Part shown: piece by piece, positions 39,607 through 48,940 of the stretch
Layout: each line of letters begins with the position of its first letter
Position numbering within the stretch: position 1 is the stretch's first letter
NCBI GenBank assembly: GCA_028708215.1
Contig: JAQVZL010000001.1
Coordinates: 46,523-96,147, forward strand
DNA length: 49,625 bases
DNA from: Bacteroidales bacterium
GTDB lineage: Bacteria; Bacteroidota; Bacteroidia; Bacteroidales; UBA932
Direction: 5' to 3'
Position numbers and translations under genes: made by a program
The notes under the pieces: model-generated
Database searches by the model: none
The model's input: only the letters and a program-made list of their open reading frames with translations
What the model was told of the DNA's origin: nothing

Positions 39607-40761
39607 TTATTTTTGAGTATGTATAAAATTTTTAGCTGCCCCTCTTAATCTAAAGAAGTTAAACACCATTAAAACAAAAATAACTGGTAATCTCTTTATT
39701 GCTTTTGCACTCTGTTTTGTAACTAAGTAATCTGGGAGAGCCAAGGCAAAAGTTAAAAAAAGAAAAAATAACAGTATCCACCACTTAAGGCATAACTCCC
39801 AACTAAAAATAGAAGTAACTACCGTCATTATTAGAGTAAGCCCAATTATAATGACTCTTGGAAGCATGGTCCATTGAAAAATCTTATCTATATAATCTAT
39901 ATTCCCTCTTAAAATAGCTTGAGGGATATGCCTAAGACCAGCATATAAAGACCAAAATTGCGCTGCTAGCCACCTTCTTCTTTGATTGTAGAATGCCCCC
40001 TCTTTCTCTATTTTATGGTCATACACCAATACATGGTCTAGATAATCTATAAATATATGATCTCTCAAAAGCATAATCTCTAACTCTTTGTCTTCTCCTG
40101 CAGAAATTAACTTGCCGCTATTTGCACGGAACCAATTATATTCAATTGCCATTCCAGAGCCAATTAGTGCACTTGAGAGCCCTGCATTTACATGGCCTTT
40201 TCTAAAAATTGAGTTATTTATCTCTTCGCTTATAGCATCTAGCACTGCCATATCTGAATTAATATTTTTAGCTACTCTATGAGCTTGAATTGCTAAAGAG
40301 CCTCTATTAAAAGCTTTATTAAGATTGGAAAGAAAGTTATTATCTACTACATTATCGGCATCTAAAACCACTACTAAATTATAATCTCTCTCTTCTACAT
40401 TCTCTATTGCATAATTCATAGCATACCCTTTAGAGCTCTTTTCTGGGTCAATTATTAACAATTTTATCTGAAGCTTTGAGAGCTGTGCATTAGTCTGTGC
40501 ACTCATCTTATCTGATATAACCACTACGTCCATTTTGTCTTTAGGGTACTCTTGAGATAAAACAGAATTAACAGAGTCCAGTATAACTCCATCTTCTTTA
40601 TAGGCAGGAATAAGTATAATAAACTTTGCTTTTTTAGTAGAGATAACAGAATTTACACCTCTTTTTTTTAACGAGAAAAGAGAAAAAAACAGCAAGTAGC
40701 CAACTGTTACAGAGAGAATAACAAAAATAAATATATCTATAAAAATTAGTAGAGAATCCAT
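39607..40761 (-). CDS. Glycosyltransferase family 2 (membrane, processive-type)
   Basis: FIILIPAYKEDGVILDSVNSVLSQEYPKDKMDVVVISD, VVLDADNVVD, QRRRWLAAQ. Confidence 0.9.
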   Translation of the reverse strand: MDSLLIFIDIFIFVILSVTVGYLLFFSLFSLKKRGVNSVISTKKAKFIILIPAYKEDGVILDSVNSVLSQEYPKDKMDVVVISDKMSAQTNAQLSKLQIKLLIIDPEKSSKGYAMNYAIENVEERDYNLVVVLDADNVVDNNFLSNLNKAFNRGSLAIQAHRVAKNINSDMAVLDAISEEINNSIFRKGHVNAGLSSALIGSGMAIEYNWFRANSGKLISAGEDKELEIMLLRDHIFIDYLDHVLVYDHKIEKEGAFYNQRRRWLAAQFWSLYAGLRHIPQAILRGNIDYIDKIFQWTMLPRVIIIGLTLIMTVVTSIFSWELCLKWWILLFFLFLTFALALPDYLVTKQSAKAIKRLPVIFVLMVFNFFRLRGAAKNFIHTQK

Positions 40762-40763
40762 AA

Positions 40764-42215
40764 TTACACACTTTTTGTTTGTTCTAACTCTTTATCATAT
40801 CTGGGACTTAAAAAAATCAATGTCATACAAGTATAAATAATTATAGAATTAGGTAATTGACCAAAAATCTCTAAACTATATGCAGCAGCAGAAACTCCAA
40901 ATAGGGCACAAACTATTCCTGCAATATACCCTCTTAGCTCCTTGTTTTTAAGTTTAAACATGACCAGATAAGAACCATGAAAAAGAACATATAACAAAAT
41001 TAAGATATAGAGAACCATTCCAACAAGACCAACCTCTACCCACAGCAATACATACCAAGAATCGTGCGCTATTTTAGATAAAACCGGATGGGGAGTGTAG
41101 AGCTCGGCACCTCCACGTTTCATTCCAATTCCAACACCAAAAGGTTTTCCTGCCATATAAGTCCTTAGTATCCTTTGATTCTCTAACCTTACTCTTAAAG
41201 AGGCATCATCTGGGTTAAAGGCAGATCTCATTCTTCTAACATAAATATTACCATGCCCAATATAGGTGAAGTTTAAAAACCAAAAACCTATAACAACAAA
41301 GACAATAACAGCAATTATTGAACGAACATGCTTTGATAAAATAGCATAAAGGAAAAATCCCGCAAAAGGGATTATCAAAGACCCTCTGGTTCCAGAAATA
41401 ATCATTCCATAATAACATGCAAAAGCAACAAATAAATAATAAAATTTATACAATTTATTTTTTTGCCAAAATGCAGATATAGAAAACACTACAGCAGATA
41501 GGGCAATCCCTGAACCAAAATTACCAGCATCTGTAAAAAATGAAAAATATCTTATACCGCTATGAATTATATGTGTTTTAGCTCCCCCCTGGGCAAGCCA
41601 TATTTGTTCAAACGAATCAAACCCTAAATATAACTGCATTAATGCCTTTAAAACAGCAATAAGAGATAGAACAGACCAAATATTAATAATTTGCTTCATC
41701 TGACTATATCTCTTTAAGTAGATAGAAGCTAGAAATACTACTAACATAAAATAGACTCCTATCCCTCTTACATTTATAAGCCAAGCATATATACTTGAAG
41801 AGCTGGGGTTTAGTATCTGAAAGACACAGAACAATAGCCAAATTATAGAGATAGCCATTAAGGGATGAGATGCATCCTTTATATTAATGTCTCGCTTTTG
41901 TGAAAATGATTGAAGAAACAATATTAAAAATAGAAACAAAAAAAGCGAATCCATTACTATACCTGGTGGATATGGAAAGTAGCGAGAACCTCCTGATATG
42001 AAATAATTTACAAGAAAAAGAATTATAAATGAATAGTAAGGTCTCTCCAATAAAAGAATAAATGCTAATAGCAAAAATGGACCTAAAGATAATAAAAACC
42101 CAACCGCATAGTCTACCCGTAGAATAACCAATAATATAACTGAAATTAAAACATACAGCACTGCAAAGACAAGTACTTTATTTAAATTGTCAACTATATA
42201 ATTAATTATATTCAA
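40764..42215 (-). CDS. O-antigen ligase / polymerase family protein
   Basis: Multi-TM, 483 aa; ISGTRGSLIIPF and HDSWYVLLWVEVGLVGMVLYI typical of Wzy_C. Confidence 0.85.
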   Translation of the reverse strand: MNIINYIVDNLNKVLVFAVLYVLISVILLVILRVDYAVGFLLSLGPFLLLAFILLLERPYYSFIILFLVNYFISGGSRYFPYPPGIVMDSLFLFLFLILFLQSFSQKRDINIKDASHPLMAISIIWLLFCVFQILNPSSSSIYAWLINVRGIGVYFMLVVFLASIYLKRYSQMKQIINIWSVLSLIAVLKALMQLYLGFDSFEQIWLAQGGAKTHIIHSGIRYFSFFTDAGNFGSGIALSAVVFSISAFWQKNKLYKFYYLFVAFACYYGMIISGTRGSLIIPFAGFFLYAILSKHVRSIIAVIVFVVIGFWFLNFTYIGHGNIYVRRMRSAFNPDDASLRVRLENQRILRTYMAGKPFGVGIGMKRGGAELYTPHPVLSKIAHDSWYVLLWVEVGLVGMVLYILILLYVLFHGSYLVMFKLKNKELRGYIAGIVCALFGVSAAAYSLEIFGQLPNSIIIYTCMTLIFLSPRYDKELEQTKSV

Positions 42216-42222
42216 GAGTTTA

Positions 42223-44379
42223 TTACTTTGAAGTTAGCCCAAACTGTATGAGCTTATAAGCTGTAGTTCTAAGTTTTGTATAAGGAGGCAACATTCCTAG
42301 AAAGTTTTGAGCAACATCTCTTTTAGTGTTAGTTAAATAGAGTTGAATTGGTGCTTCTTCTGTTTGTGCAGTTAATCTTTCAAAAGCAATCTTATCTATA
42401 TCTCTCCAAACTTTATCTGCTCTAACAACTACTAAATTTATAGAGGCCTCTCTAAGTAACCCTACAGGAATTGCATGTTTTTTTAAAGAAGAGTGTTCTA
42501 CTAGAACTATATCTTCGTTATCGTAGTCATAAATCTCAGATAGGTTGTTTGTTAGAATATGCTCTCTTGTCTGCTGGTCTAAAGATTCATTCCAAGGGAT
42601 CACCCTAACCTTTAAGCCTCTTTCTGTCCAATATTCGTATAGTTTTTCAATCAAATTACTTTTTCCAACATTGGAATCTGTGCTTATAAAGTTAATAATA
42701 TCTGTTCTCTCTCTAGGGCTTAAATATTGCACTAAAGAATTAGCTAAATAATTTGTTGCAATACTTTCAATTTCTGCGTTGTATGCCCTATGCCTCATTA
42801 CGTTTTTAGAAGGATATGCACCAAGTACAGGAGCCTTTATTAATCTCTCTGCTCTATGTTTATCACGAACAGTTCTATCAAAAAACTCAATTATTATAAA
42901 GTAACCCAAGATTAAAAGTATGGTGGCAAAAAAAGTACCGGCTACAATCACTCTCCTTGCTGTTTTAATAGGAGAGATAGGGAACATTGGGGGGTTAATA
43001 GGTTTAAAGGTTGCCGATGTCATCTGAAGTGTTTTCTGCCTCATAAGAGCTGTATTTAGGCTCTGCAGAACAGAAAGATAGGAGTGCTCGGTAAAATCAA
43101 TCTCTCTCTCCATTCTAGCAAGGGTAGTACCAATAGGAGAAAAATAGACATATTGTTCATCTAAACCTCTCTTAACCTCTTCCATTACTTTAAGCTCTGC
43201 AATAGATTTCTCTCTTTGAATAATCTCTACAAGCCACTCCTCTACAAAAGAAGAGACTGCAATCCCCTCTCTAGTCATTCTTAACTCCCTGTCGGTTATT
43301 GTAAATTGCTTTAAATCTTCCTCGGCCTCTCTCAACTGCTCTTTAGTTTTTTCTAAATTAGGAAAATATGCCAATAAAGAGTCTGTCTTAAAAAGCTCTA
43401 TCTTAGCAATTCGGTTACTTAACTCAGAAACTCTACCAATTTTCTCTATAAATAGAGCATTATTTTGAATTAACTGAGCTTGGTCTTTAATTTTTTCTTC
43501 TAGCTCTTTAACTATGGCAGTTGAACTAGAAACTTTTAATAGTAATTCACTATGAATAAGATCGTAATCTCTAGAAAGAGCAGCAATATGTTTAGTTTGT
43601 TCGGGATAGTTAATTACTCTTTTTGTACTATAATACTGAGTTAAAGAATCTTCAGACATTCTAAGATGTATTGCAAGCTTATCTAGCTCATTCCTGAAAT
43701 ACTCAATTACATTATTAGTCTCTCCAAAACGCAATAACTCATATTGATTTACAAACTCTTCTAATAGTAAGATAAGAGTATTATATGCTACGCCCGGGTC
43801 GTTTGCAGCATAGTTAATCTCTAGCATATCGCTATTGAAAATTCGGCTTACGTCAATATCACTCAGAGCAGTATAGCTATAGTATGGATGATACCAGTTA
43901 AAAAGACCATAAACAAAGTTTGTTGGAGAAGCACTTTCATATTCATAAAGATTTTGAACAGTCTTCTCTTCTGAGGTTTTATCTATTAGTGACTTAACCT
44001 CTTTTGGTGTTATTCTTAAAATATCTCTATAGTTCTCTGCTTTTATATAGTTGTTGTCTTTCTCTGGGTCTCCATAAATCATATGCTGGGCATAGAGCCG
44101 CATAGAGACTTGCCTTAAAGTTGCCTTTGAGCGAATAATACTTATAATATTATCCATCCCGTTTGTTACACTGTTCCAGTCTACTCTTGAACTTCCCTCA
44201 AGGCCAGACTCTATAGTGAATCCAGAAGCAATGCCTGTATAGATTGTAGTATTAACTTCGTATGTACGCTCTAAATCTCTAGTTTGGTATATAGCAAATA
44301 AAGTAGTAATCAAAGGAACTATTATTAACCAATACCTTATGCGATACAATAGCTTAATTATTTGCGATAATATATCCAT
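42223..44379 (-). CDS. Wzz/GumC-like chain length determinant with a BY-kinase-like C-terminal region that appears degenerate
   Basis: Two TM segments flanking a long coiled coil; PxxP-like region NPPMFPISPIKTARR; C-terminal INFISTDSNVGKSNLIEKL. Confidence 0.82.
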   Translation of the reverse strand: MDILSQIIKLLYRIRYWLIIVPLITTLFAIYQTRDLERTYEVNTTIYTGIASGFTIESGLEGSSRVDWNSVTNGMDNIISIIRSKATLRQVSMRLYAQHMIYGDPEKDNNYIKAENYRDILRITPKEVKSLIDKTSEEKTVQNLYEYESASPTNFVYGLFNWYHPYYSYTALSDIDVSRIFNSDMLEINYAANDPGVAYNTLILLLEEFVNQYELLRFGETNNVIEYFRNELDKLAIHLRMSEDSLTQYYSTKRVINYPEQTKHIAALSRDYDLIHSELLLKVSSSTAIVKELEEKIKDQAQLIQNNALFIEKIGRVSELSNRIAKIELFKTDSLLAYFPNLEKTKEQLREAEEDLKQFTITDRELRMTREGIAVSSFVEEWLVEIIQREKSIAELKVMEEVKRGLDEQYVYFSPIGTTLARMEREIDFTEHSYLSVLQSLNTALMRQKTLQMTSATFKPINPPMFPISPIKTARRVIVAGTFFATILLILGYFIIIEFFDRTVRDKHRAERLIKAPVLGAYPSKNVMRHRAYNAEIESIATNYLANSLVQYLSPRERTDIINFISTDSNVGKSNLIEKLYEYWTERGLKVRVIPWNESLDQQTREHILTNNLSEIYDYDNEDIVLVEHSSLKKHAIPVGLLREASINLVVVRADKVWRDIDKIAFERLTAQTEEAPIQLYLTNTKRDVAQNFLGMLPPYTKLRTTAYKLIQFGLTSK

Positions 44380-44380
44380 A

Positions 44381-45145
44381 CTAGTTTTTATTAATTATTT
44401 TAACTCCAGACATAACCTCCATTTTTAAAATAGCTATATAGAGTTCAGACTTAACTTTTTCTACTTGCAGAAAAGCTGCTACTTGCTGAGACTTAGCCAC
44501 ATTCAACGAGTGCCCTGTAATAACTCCTAAGACATAATCTTTTTTTGCCAACTCATAGTACCCTTCTGAGACGGCCAATTGTTCTAATACATCCTTTAAA
44601 TTATTAGACATCTCTACAGCCTTGGCATATTGTTCAATAATTCTCATTTTATGTTCGTCATACCACATATCTCTCTCTTTCATAGTCTCTTCTATTTTAA
44701 TCTGCTGCCGGCGTATTCTATTCCTACGGTCGAAAAGCTGATCTATGGGTAACTTTATTGAGACTCCCATATTATACCAAGATTGGTCTGTTCCAGAATA
44801 TTGCAATACAGATGGCAAGTCATACCCAGCAATAGACTCTGTACTAATAGCCATTATACCATATTGGTAGTTTGCATGTAAATTAAAATATTCTTGCCAT
44901 TTACGCCTCTCTGTCTTGAGCATTAACTCTTGACCCTCCATTCTTAAGTTATAAAACTCTACTTGAGAACTACTCCTAGCCCCCTCAAGAAGAACTTCCA
45001 GAGGAGGTAATTCCATATTTAGTAAAATATCTGTTGAATATGACTCAGGCACACTAGCCTCTTGAGAACTAAGAGAAGAAATAGAAAACATTATAGACAG
45101 TGTAAGAGCAACTGTATAATTAATTATTACCAACCTTTTATTCAT
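44381..45145 (-). CDS. Short (254 aa) TolC/OEP-like outer membrane protein
   Basis: Signal peptide, single OEP-like coiled-coil half ending LAKKDYVLGVITGHSLNVAKSQQVAAFLQVEKVKSELYIAILKMEVMSG. Confidence 0.7.
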   Translation of the reverse strand: MNKRLVIINYTVALTLSIMFSISSLSSQEASVPESYSTDILLNMELPPLEVLLEGARSSSQVEFYNLRMEGQELMLKTERRKWQEYFNLHANYQYGIMAISTESIAGYDLPSVLQYSGTDQSWYNMGVSIKLPIDQLFDRRNRIRRQQIKIEETMKERDMWYDEHKMRIIEQYAKAVEMSNNLKDVLEQLAVSEGYYELAKKDYVLGVITGHSLNVAKSQQVAAFLQVEKVKSELYIAILKMEVMSGVKIINKN

Positions 45146-45157
45146 ATCTTCTAATTT

Positions 45158-46321
45158 TTAAACATTTTCTTTTTGTACAAAAGCAGTAAAAGTTTTAATA
45201 ATAATTTTCAAATCCATCCAAAAAGTATAATTTTTTGCATAGAATATATCTAATTGCTTTCTCTCTTCTGGAGAAAGTTTCCCCGAATCGCCTCTTTTTT
45301 CTACTTGCCACAGGCCCGTTAACCCACAAGGAGCCAAGAATCTATCTATATATTGGTCACTAGTAAGCTGTTCTGCCTCATAAAGAGGGAGGGGGCGGTT
45401 ACCCACTATAGACATATCTCCTTTTAAAATATTAAATAACTGAGGCAACTCATCAATACTAAACTTACGTATAATTTTACCAACTTTAGTAATTCTAGGG
45501 TCATTCTCGTATTTCACAAAATTATTTCGCTGCCTTATATTTTTCTCTCTCAAATACTCTTTCTCCGAAATAACACTGTCGTCCGAAACAAAGTAGAAAC
45601 CTTCATCATCTCCATAAACCACATCTCTATTAACACTATCTCTCTGCTCAGATTGATTCTCTGGTTCTGTTTCGTTATATTGATTTAGATCCATAAACTC
45701 TTTAAGCCTACTATCTGAATCTTGGTACATAGACCTAAATTTTAAAAAATTAAAGACGGTATAGTTGCTTCCAACTCTACTAGATTTGTAAATTGGAGCA
45801 CCCCTACTCTCTAATACAATTAGAAGAGCTGTAAGAATAAGAATTGGTGAAAGAATAATTATTGCTAATAGAGAGAATGAAATATCAAAAGATCTTTTCC
45901 ATAAAGGAATATTATAAGCCTTAAGTGTCTGCTGCTCTTGAGTAGATAATAAAATTAACTCCTGATTTTTAGAAACAAACTCTAAAACATTATAGAGGCG
46001 CTCTTTTGAAACTCCAGATGTAATTGTGTCGCTTATTCCTGTGCGTTGATAATGCGGGACGTCTTCTTTTTTAAGCCTCTCTGCAACAAGTACAATATAT
46101 GCTCTCGGAAATTTAGATTTTAGCTGATTTACAGAGGGTAAATCAAGTTCAACCTTGTTTTTTTCAAATAATACAAGAACAGGAGTATCCTCTCCAACAA
46201 CCTCAATTTTTTTCTCTGCAGCATAACTATTTGAAACAACTACGAGATTATTATTTAGAAGAGATTTTATGTAAGAAATTATCTCCTCTTCTTTACCTAC
46301 GTATATTGTATAAACTGTCAC
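45158..46321 (-). CDS. Polyprenyl-phosphate sugar-1-phosphate transferase (priming glycosyltransferase) with N-terminal receiver-like domain
   Basis: KRSFDISFSLLAIIILSPILILTALLI, KFRSM, NDPRITKVGKIIRKFSIDELPQLFNILKGDMSIVGNRPLP, PCGLTGLWQV. Confidence 0.92.
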   Translation of the reverse strand: MTVYTIYVGKEEEIISYIKSLLNNNLVVVSNSYAAEKKIEVVGEDTPVLVLFEKNKVELDLPSVNQLKSKFPRAYIVLVAERLKKEDVPHYQRTGISDTITSGVSKERLYNVLEFVSKNQELILLSTQEQQTLKAYNIPLWKRSFDISFSLLAIIILSPILILTALLIVLESRGAPIYKSSRVGSNYTVFNFLKFRSMYQDSDSRLKEFMDLNQYNETEPENQSEQRDSVNRDVVYGDDEGFYFVSDDSVISEKEYLREKNIRQRNNFVKYENDPRITKVGKIIRKFSIDELPQLFNILKGDMSIVGNRPLPLYEAEQLTSDQYIDRFLAPCGLTGLWQVEKRGDSGKLSPEERKQLDIFYAKNYTFWMDLKIIIKTFTAFVQKENV

Positions 46322-46683
46322 GAAACAATTTTTTTAAGCCTTACTTTTAGCTCCATTGGGTTGAAAGGTTTCGAAATATAATCATCGGCTCCCTTTTCAA
46401 GCAGCTCAATTTTCTGAGAAGTGCTATCTTCACTAGATAGTATAACAAATGGAATAGATTTAAATAGATCGTTTTTTTTGATATAGTCTAAAAAGTCTAC
46501 ACCAGACATGTTGGGCATATAAATGTCAGATAAAATAAGGTCTGGAATATTACCCTCTTGAAGCCAGGCAATTGCCTTAATTGGATCTTCAAAGTATATG
46601 CAATCAAATGTCTCTGATATGTGTACTTGTATAACTTTTGCAATAGTAGGCTTATCGTCTACTAATAAAACTTTTTTCTTCAC
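46318..46683 (-). CDS. Stand-alone response regulator receiver domain protein
   Basis: LLVDDKPT, LILSDIYMPNMSG, SKPF motifs; 4-bp overlap with priming glycosyltransferase gene. Confidence 0.93.
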   Translation of the reverse strand: MKKKVLLVDDKPTIAKVIQVHISETFDCIYFEDPIKAIAWLQEGNIPDLILSDIYMPNMSGVDFLDYIKKNDLFKSIPFVILSSEDSTSQKIELLEKGADDYISKPFNPMELKVRLKKIVS

Positions 46684-46809
46684 AACATCCCTAAGTTTAA
46701 GCTCATGTTAAAATATAGTGTAAATATAAACAAAAGATATGACTCCATTAAATTTGAACAATAATTAATTTAAAAAAGTGTACTTTTGTGACTCATAACA
46801 AGAAACAAC

Positions 46810-47844
46810 ATGGGAACTAAAGCTATTAAGTTATATTTTAGAGGGATAGTACTACTTGTTACAATTGGGTGTCTAATACTCTCTATTTTAATAACTCGTG
46901 CAGGTATAACTAGCCCACAAGATAAACTATGGCTTCAATATGCCTCTACTTTATCTCATCTACTTATAATATTTAACATTGGCCTTATATTTTATTGGGT
47001 CTTTCACAAGAAAATCTGGGCGTTAATACCACTTCTTGCTATTATTATAAACTACCAACAGCTAACATCTGTTGTAGGCATTAGATTCAATGAAAAGGCT
47101 ACAAATAGTGAATCGTCTTTTACAGTATGCTCGTTTAACGTAAACTATTTTAACCATAATAAAGCGATAAGAGCTCCCGAAATTGCTGCTCTTATAAAGA
47201 ATAATAGCGTAGAAATTTTAGCTCTACAAGAATTTAATGCCATCTCTTACTATAATTTAAATGAACTTATTGGAGAGTTTGATTTTATGGACTACCGTGC
47301 AGTATATGGCAAGGAAAAAGGCTCTATTGGAATGGCTATCTTTAGCCAATATCCAATCATTAATAGCTCTAAAATAAAATTTAACAACTCTAGTAACGGC
47401 TTTATGTGGGCAGATCTACTTATAGATGGCGATACAGTTAGAGTTATTAACACCCACTTACAAACAACAGGCTTCTATTCCTCGTATAATAAGGGGGTTA
47501 AATATATCTACCGAAAAGCAGGAGAGAACTTTATATTGAGAGCTGCTCAAGCAAAAACTGTAAGATCTTTCATTGATTCTACTCCCTACCCAATTATTGT
47601 TTGTGGAGATTTTAATGATACTCCTTATGGGTATGTATATAATACCATAAGGGGTAAAGATTTGCAAGATAGCTTTCTTGAAAAAGGAGTTGGACTTGGG
47701 GGTACTTACAGACGAACACTAAACCTACTAAGAATAGATCTAATTTTAGTTAGCAACCATTTTAAAGTAAAGAGTCATAAAGTAACAAGCCCAAAGCTGA
47801 GCGACCACAAACCTATTTTTTCGGAGTTGGAATATCAAAACTAA
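46810..47844 (+). CDS. Endonuclease/exonuclease/phosphatase (EEP) family protein with N-terminal TM helices
   Basis: [50 protein letters not shown]. Confidence 0.92.
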   Translation: MGTKAIKLYFRGIVLLVTIGCLILSILITRAGITSPQDKLWLQYASTLSHLLIIFNIGLIFYWVFHKKIWALIPLLAIIINYQQLTSVVGIRFNEKATNSESSFTVCSFNVNYFNHNKAIRAPEIAALIKNNSVEILALQEFNAISYYNLNELIGEFDFMDYRAVYGKEKGSIGMAIFSQYPIINSSKIKFNNSSNGFMWADLLIDGDTVRVINTHLQTTGFYSSYNKGVKYIYRKAGENFILRAAQAKTVRSFIDSTPYPIIVCGDFNDTPYGYVYNTIRGKDLQDSFLEKGVGLGGTYRRTLNLLRIDLILVSNHFKVKSHKVTSPKLSDHKPIFSELEYQN

Positions 47845-48940
47845 AAACACTCCCTTTCCCCTCTTCAGAGGTGAACCACAAGGTGCCACCATTTCTTTTT
47901 ACAAACTCATTGCATAACAAAAGGCCAAGCCCCGAACCATCTTCGTTGCCAGTGCCAAAGCTAGTGAAGTGAGTATCCGTTTTAAATAGGAGCTTCTGTT
48001 TCTCTGGGTTTATTCCAGCACCTTGGTCTTTAACCTCAATAACAACTCGGGCCTCCTCTTCTTTAACAGAAACATCTACAGTAGAATTATCGTAGCTAAA
48101 TTTAATTGCATTACTCATAATATTGCGCAATGCTGCCTTAATCATATCTATATCTAACCTAGCAGTTCTGGCAGTAGTTCCATGTAAATTTATAGTAATG
48201 TTTTTTAACTTAGCAACACCTCGCATAACATCTACAACTCCTGTAATTAAATCCATAATATGGACATCGTCTTGAAAAACAGTGTTTAACCTACCTGTTT
48301 GGCTTTTTGTCCACTTTAATAGGTTGTCTAACAGATTAAAACTATCGTCTGTTAACCTATTGGCCATAATAAGCAGGTCATACATTTCTGGCTCTAATGC
48401 CTCTTTTGGAATTCCGTTAATTAGCACCTCCATTACCATTCTAATTGAGGCAATAGGCGAGCGTAAATCATGTGCTATTACAGAATAGAGCTTATCTCTA
48501 CCTTGAATAGTCTTTTTAAGCTCTATTGTCTGCTGTACAATGGTTTTTTTTGCATGAATTAAATCTACTTGATGATTTATGCGTGTAAGTAACTCCTCTT
48601 TATTAAATGGCTTAGTTATATAATCTGCTGCACCCAACTTAAACCCTTTTACAATTTCTTCTGTAGAGCTTAATGCAGATAAAAATATTATTGGAATATT
48701 AGCTTTATCTGGCATCTCTTTTAGCTTTTTAGCTACCTCGTGCCCATCCATTATAGGCATCATTATATCTAGAAGAATTAAGTCTGGGTTATTCTCTTCT
48801 ACTAACTTAATTGCCTCTTGGCCATTTGTTGCAGTTAATATTTTATACCCAGCCTTTGAGATAAGCAGCTTGAGTAAAAGAACATTTGCATCTACATCGT
48901 CAATTATGAGTACGCTATAATCAGATTTTTTAATTTCCAT
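47813..48940 (-). CDS. Hybrid sensor: N-terminal receiver followed by histidine kinase (HisKA-HATPase_c); likely start 48940 (alternative 48955)
   Basis: [44 protein letters not shown]-box; [15 protein letters not shown] and [18 protein letters not shown]. Confidence 0.93.
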   Translation of the reverse strand: MEIKKSDYSVLIIDDVDANVLLLKLLISKAGYKILTATNGQEAIKLVEENNPDLILLDIMMPIMDGHEVAKKLKEMPDKANIPIIFLSALSSTEEIVKGFKLGAADYITKPFNKEELLTRINHQVDLIHAKKTIVQQTIELKKTIQGRDKLYSVIAHDLRSPIASIRMVMEVLINGIPKEALEPEMYDLLIMANRLTDDSFNLLDNLLKWTKSQTGRLNTVFQDDVHIMDLITGVVDVMRGVAKLKNITINLHGTTARTARLDIDMIKAALRNIMSNAIKFSYDNSTVDVSVKEEEARVVIEVKDQGAGINPEKQKLLFKTDTHFTSFGTGNEDGSGLGLLLCNEFVKRNGGTLWFTSEEGKGSVFSFDIPTPKK

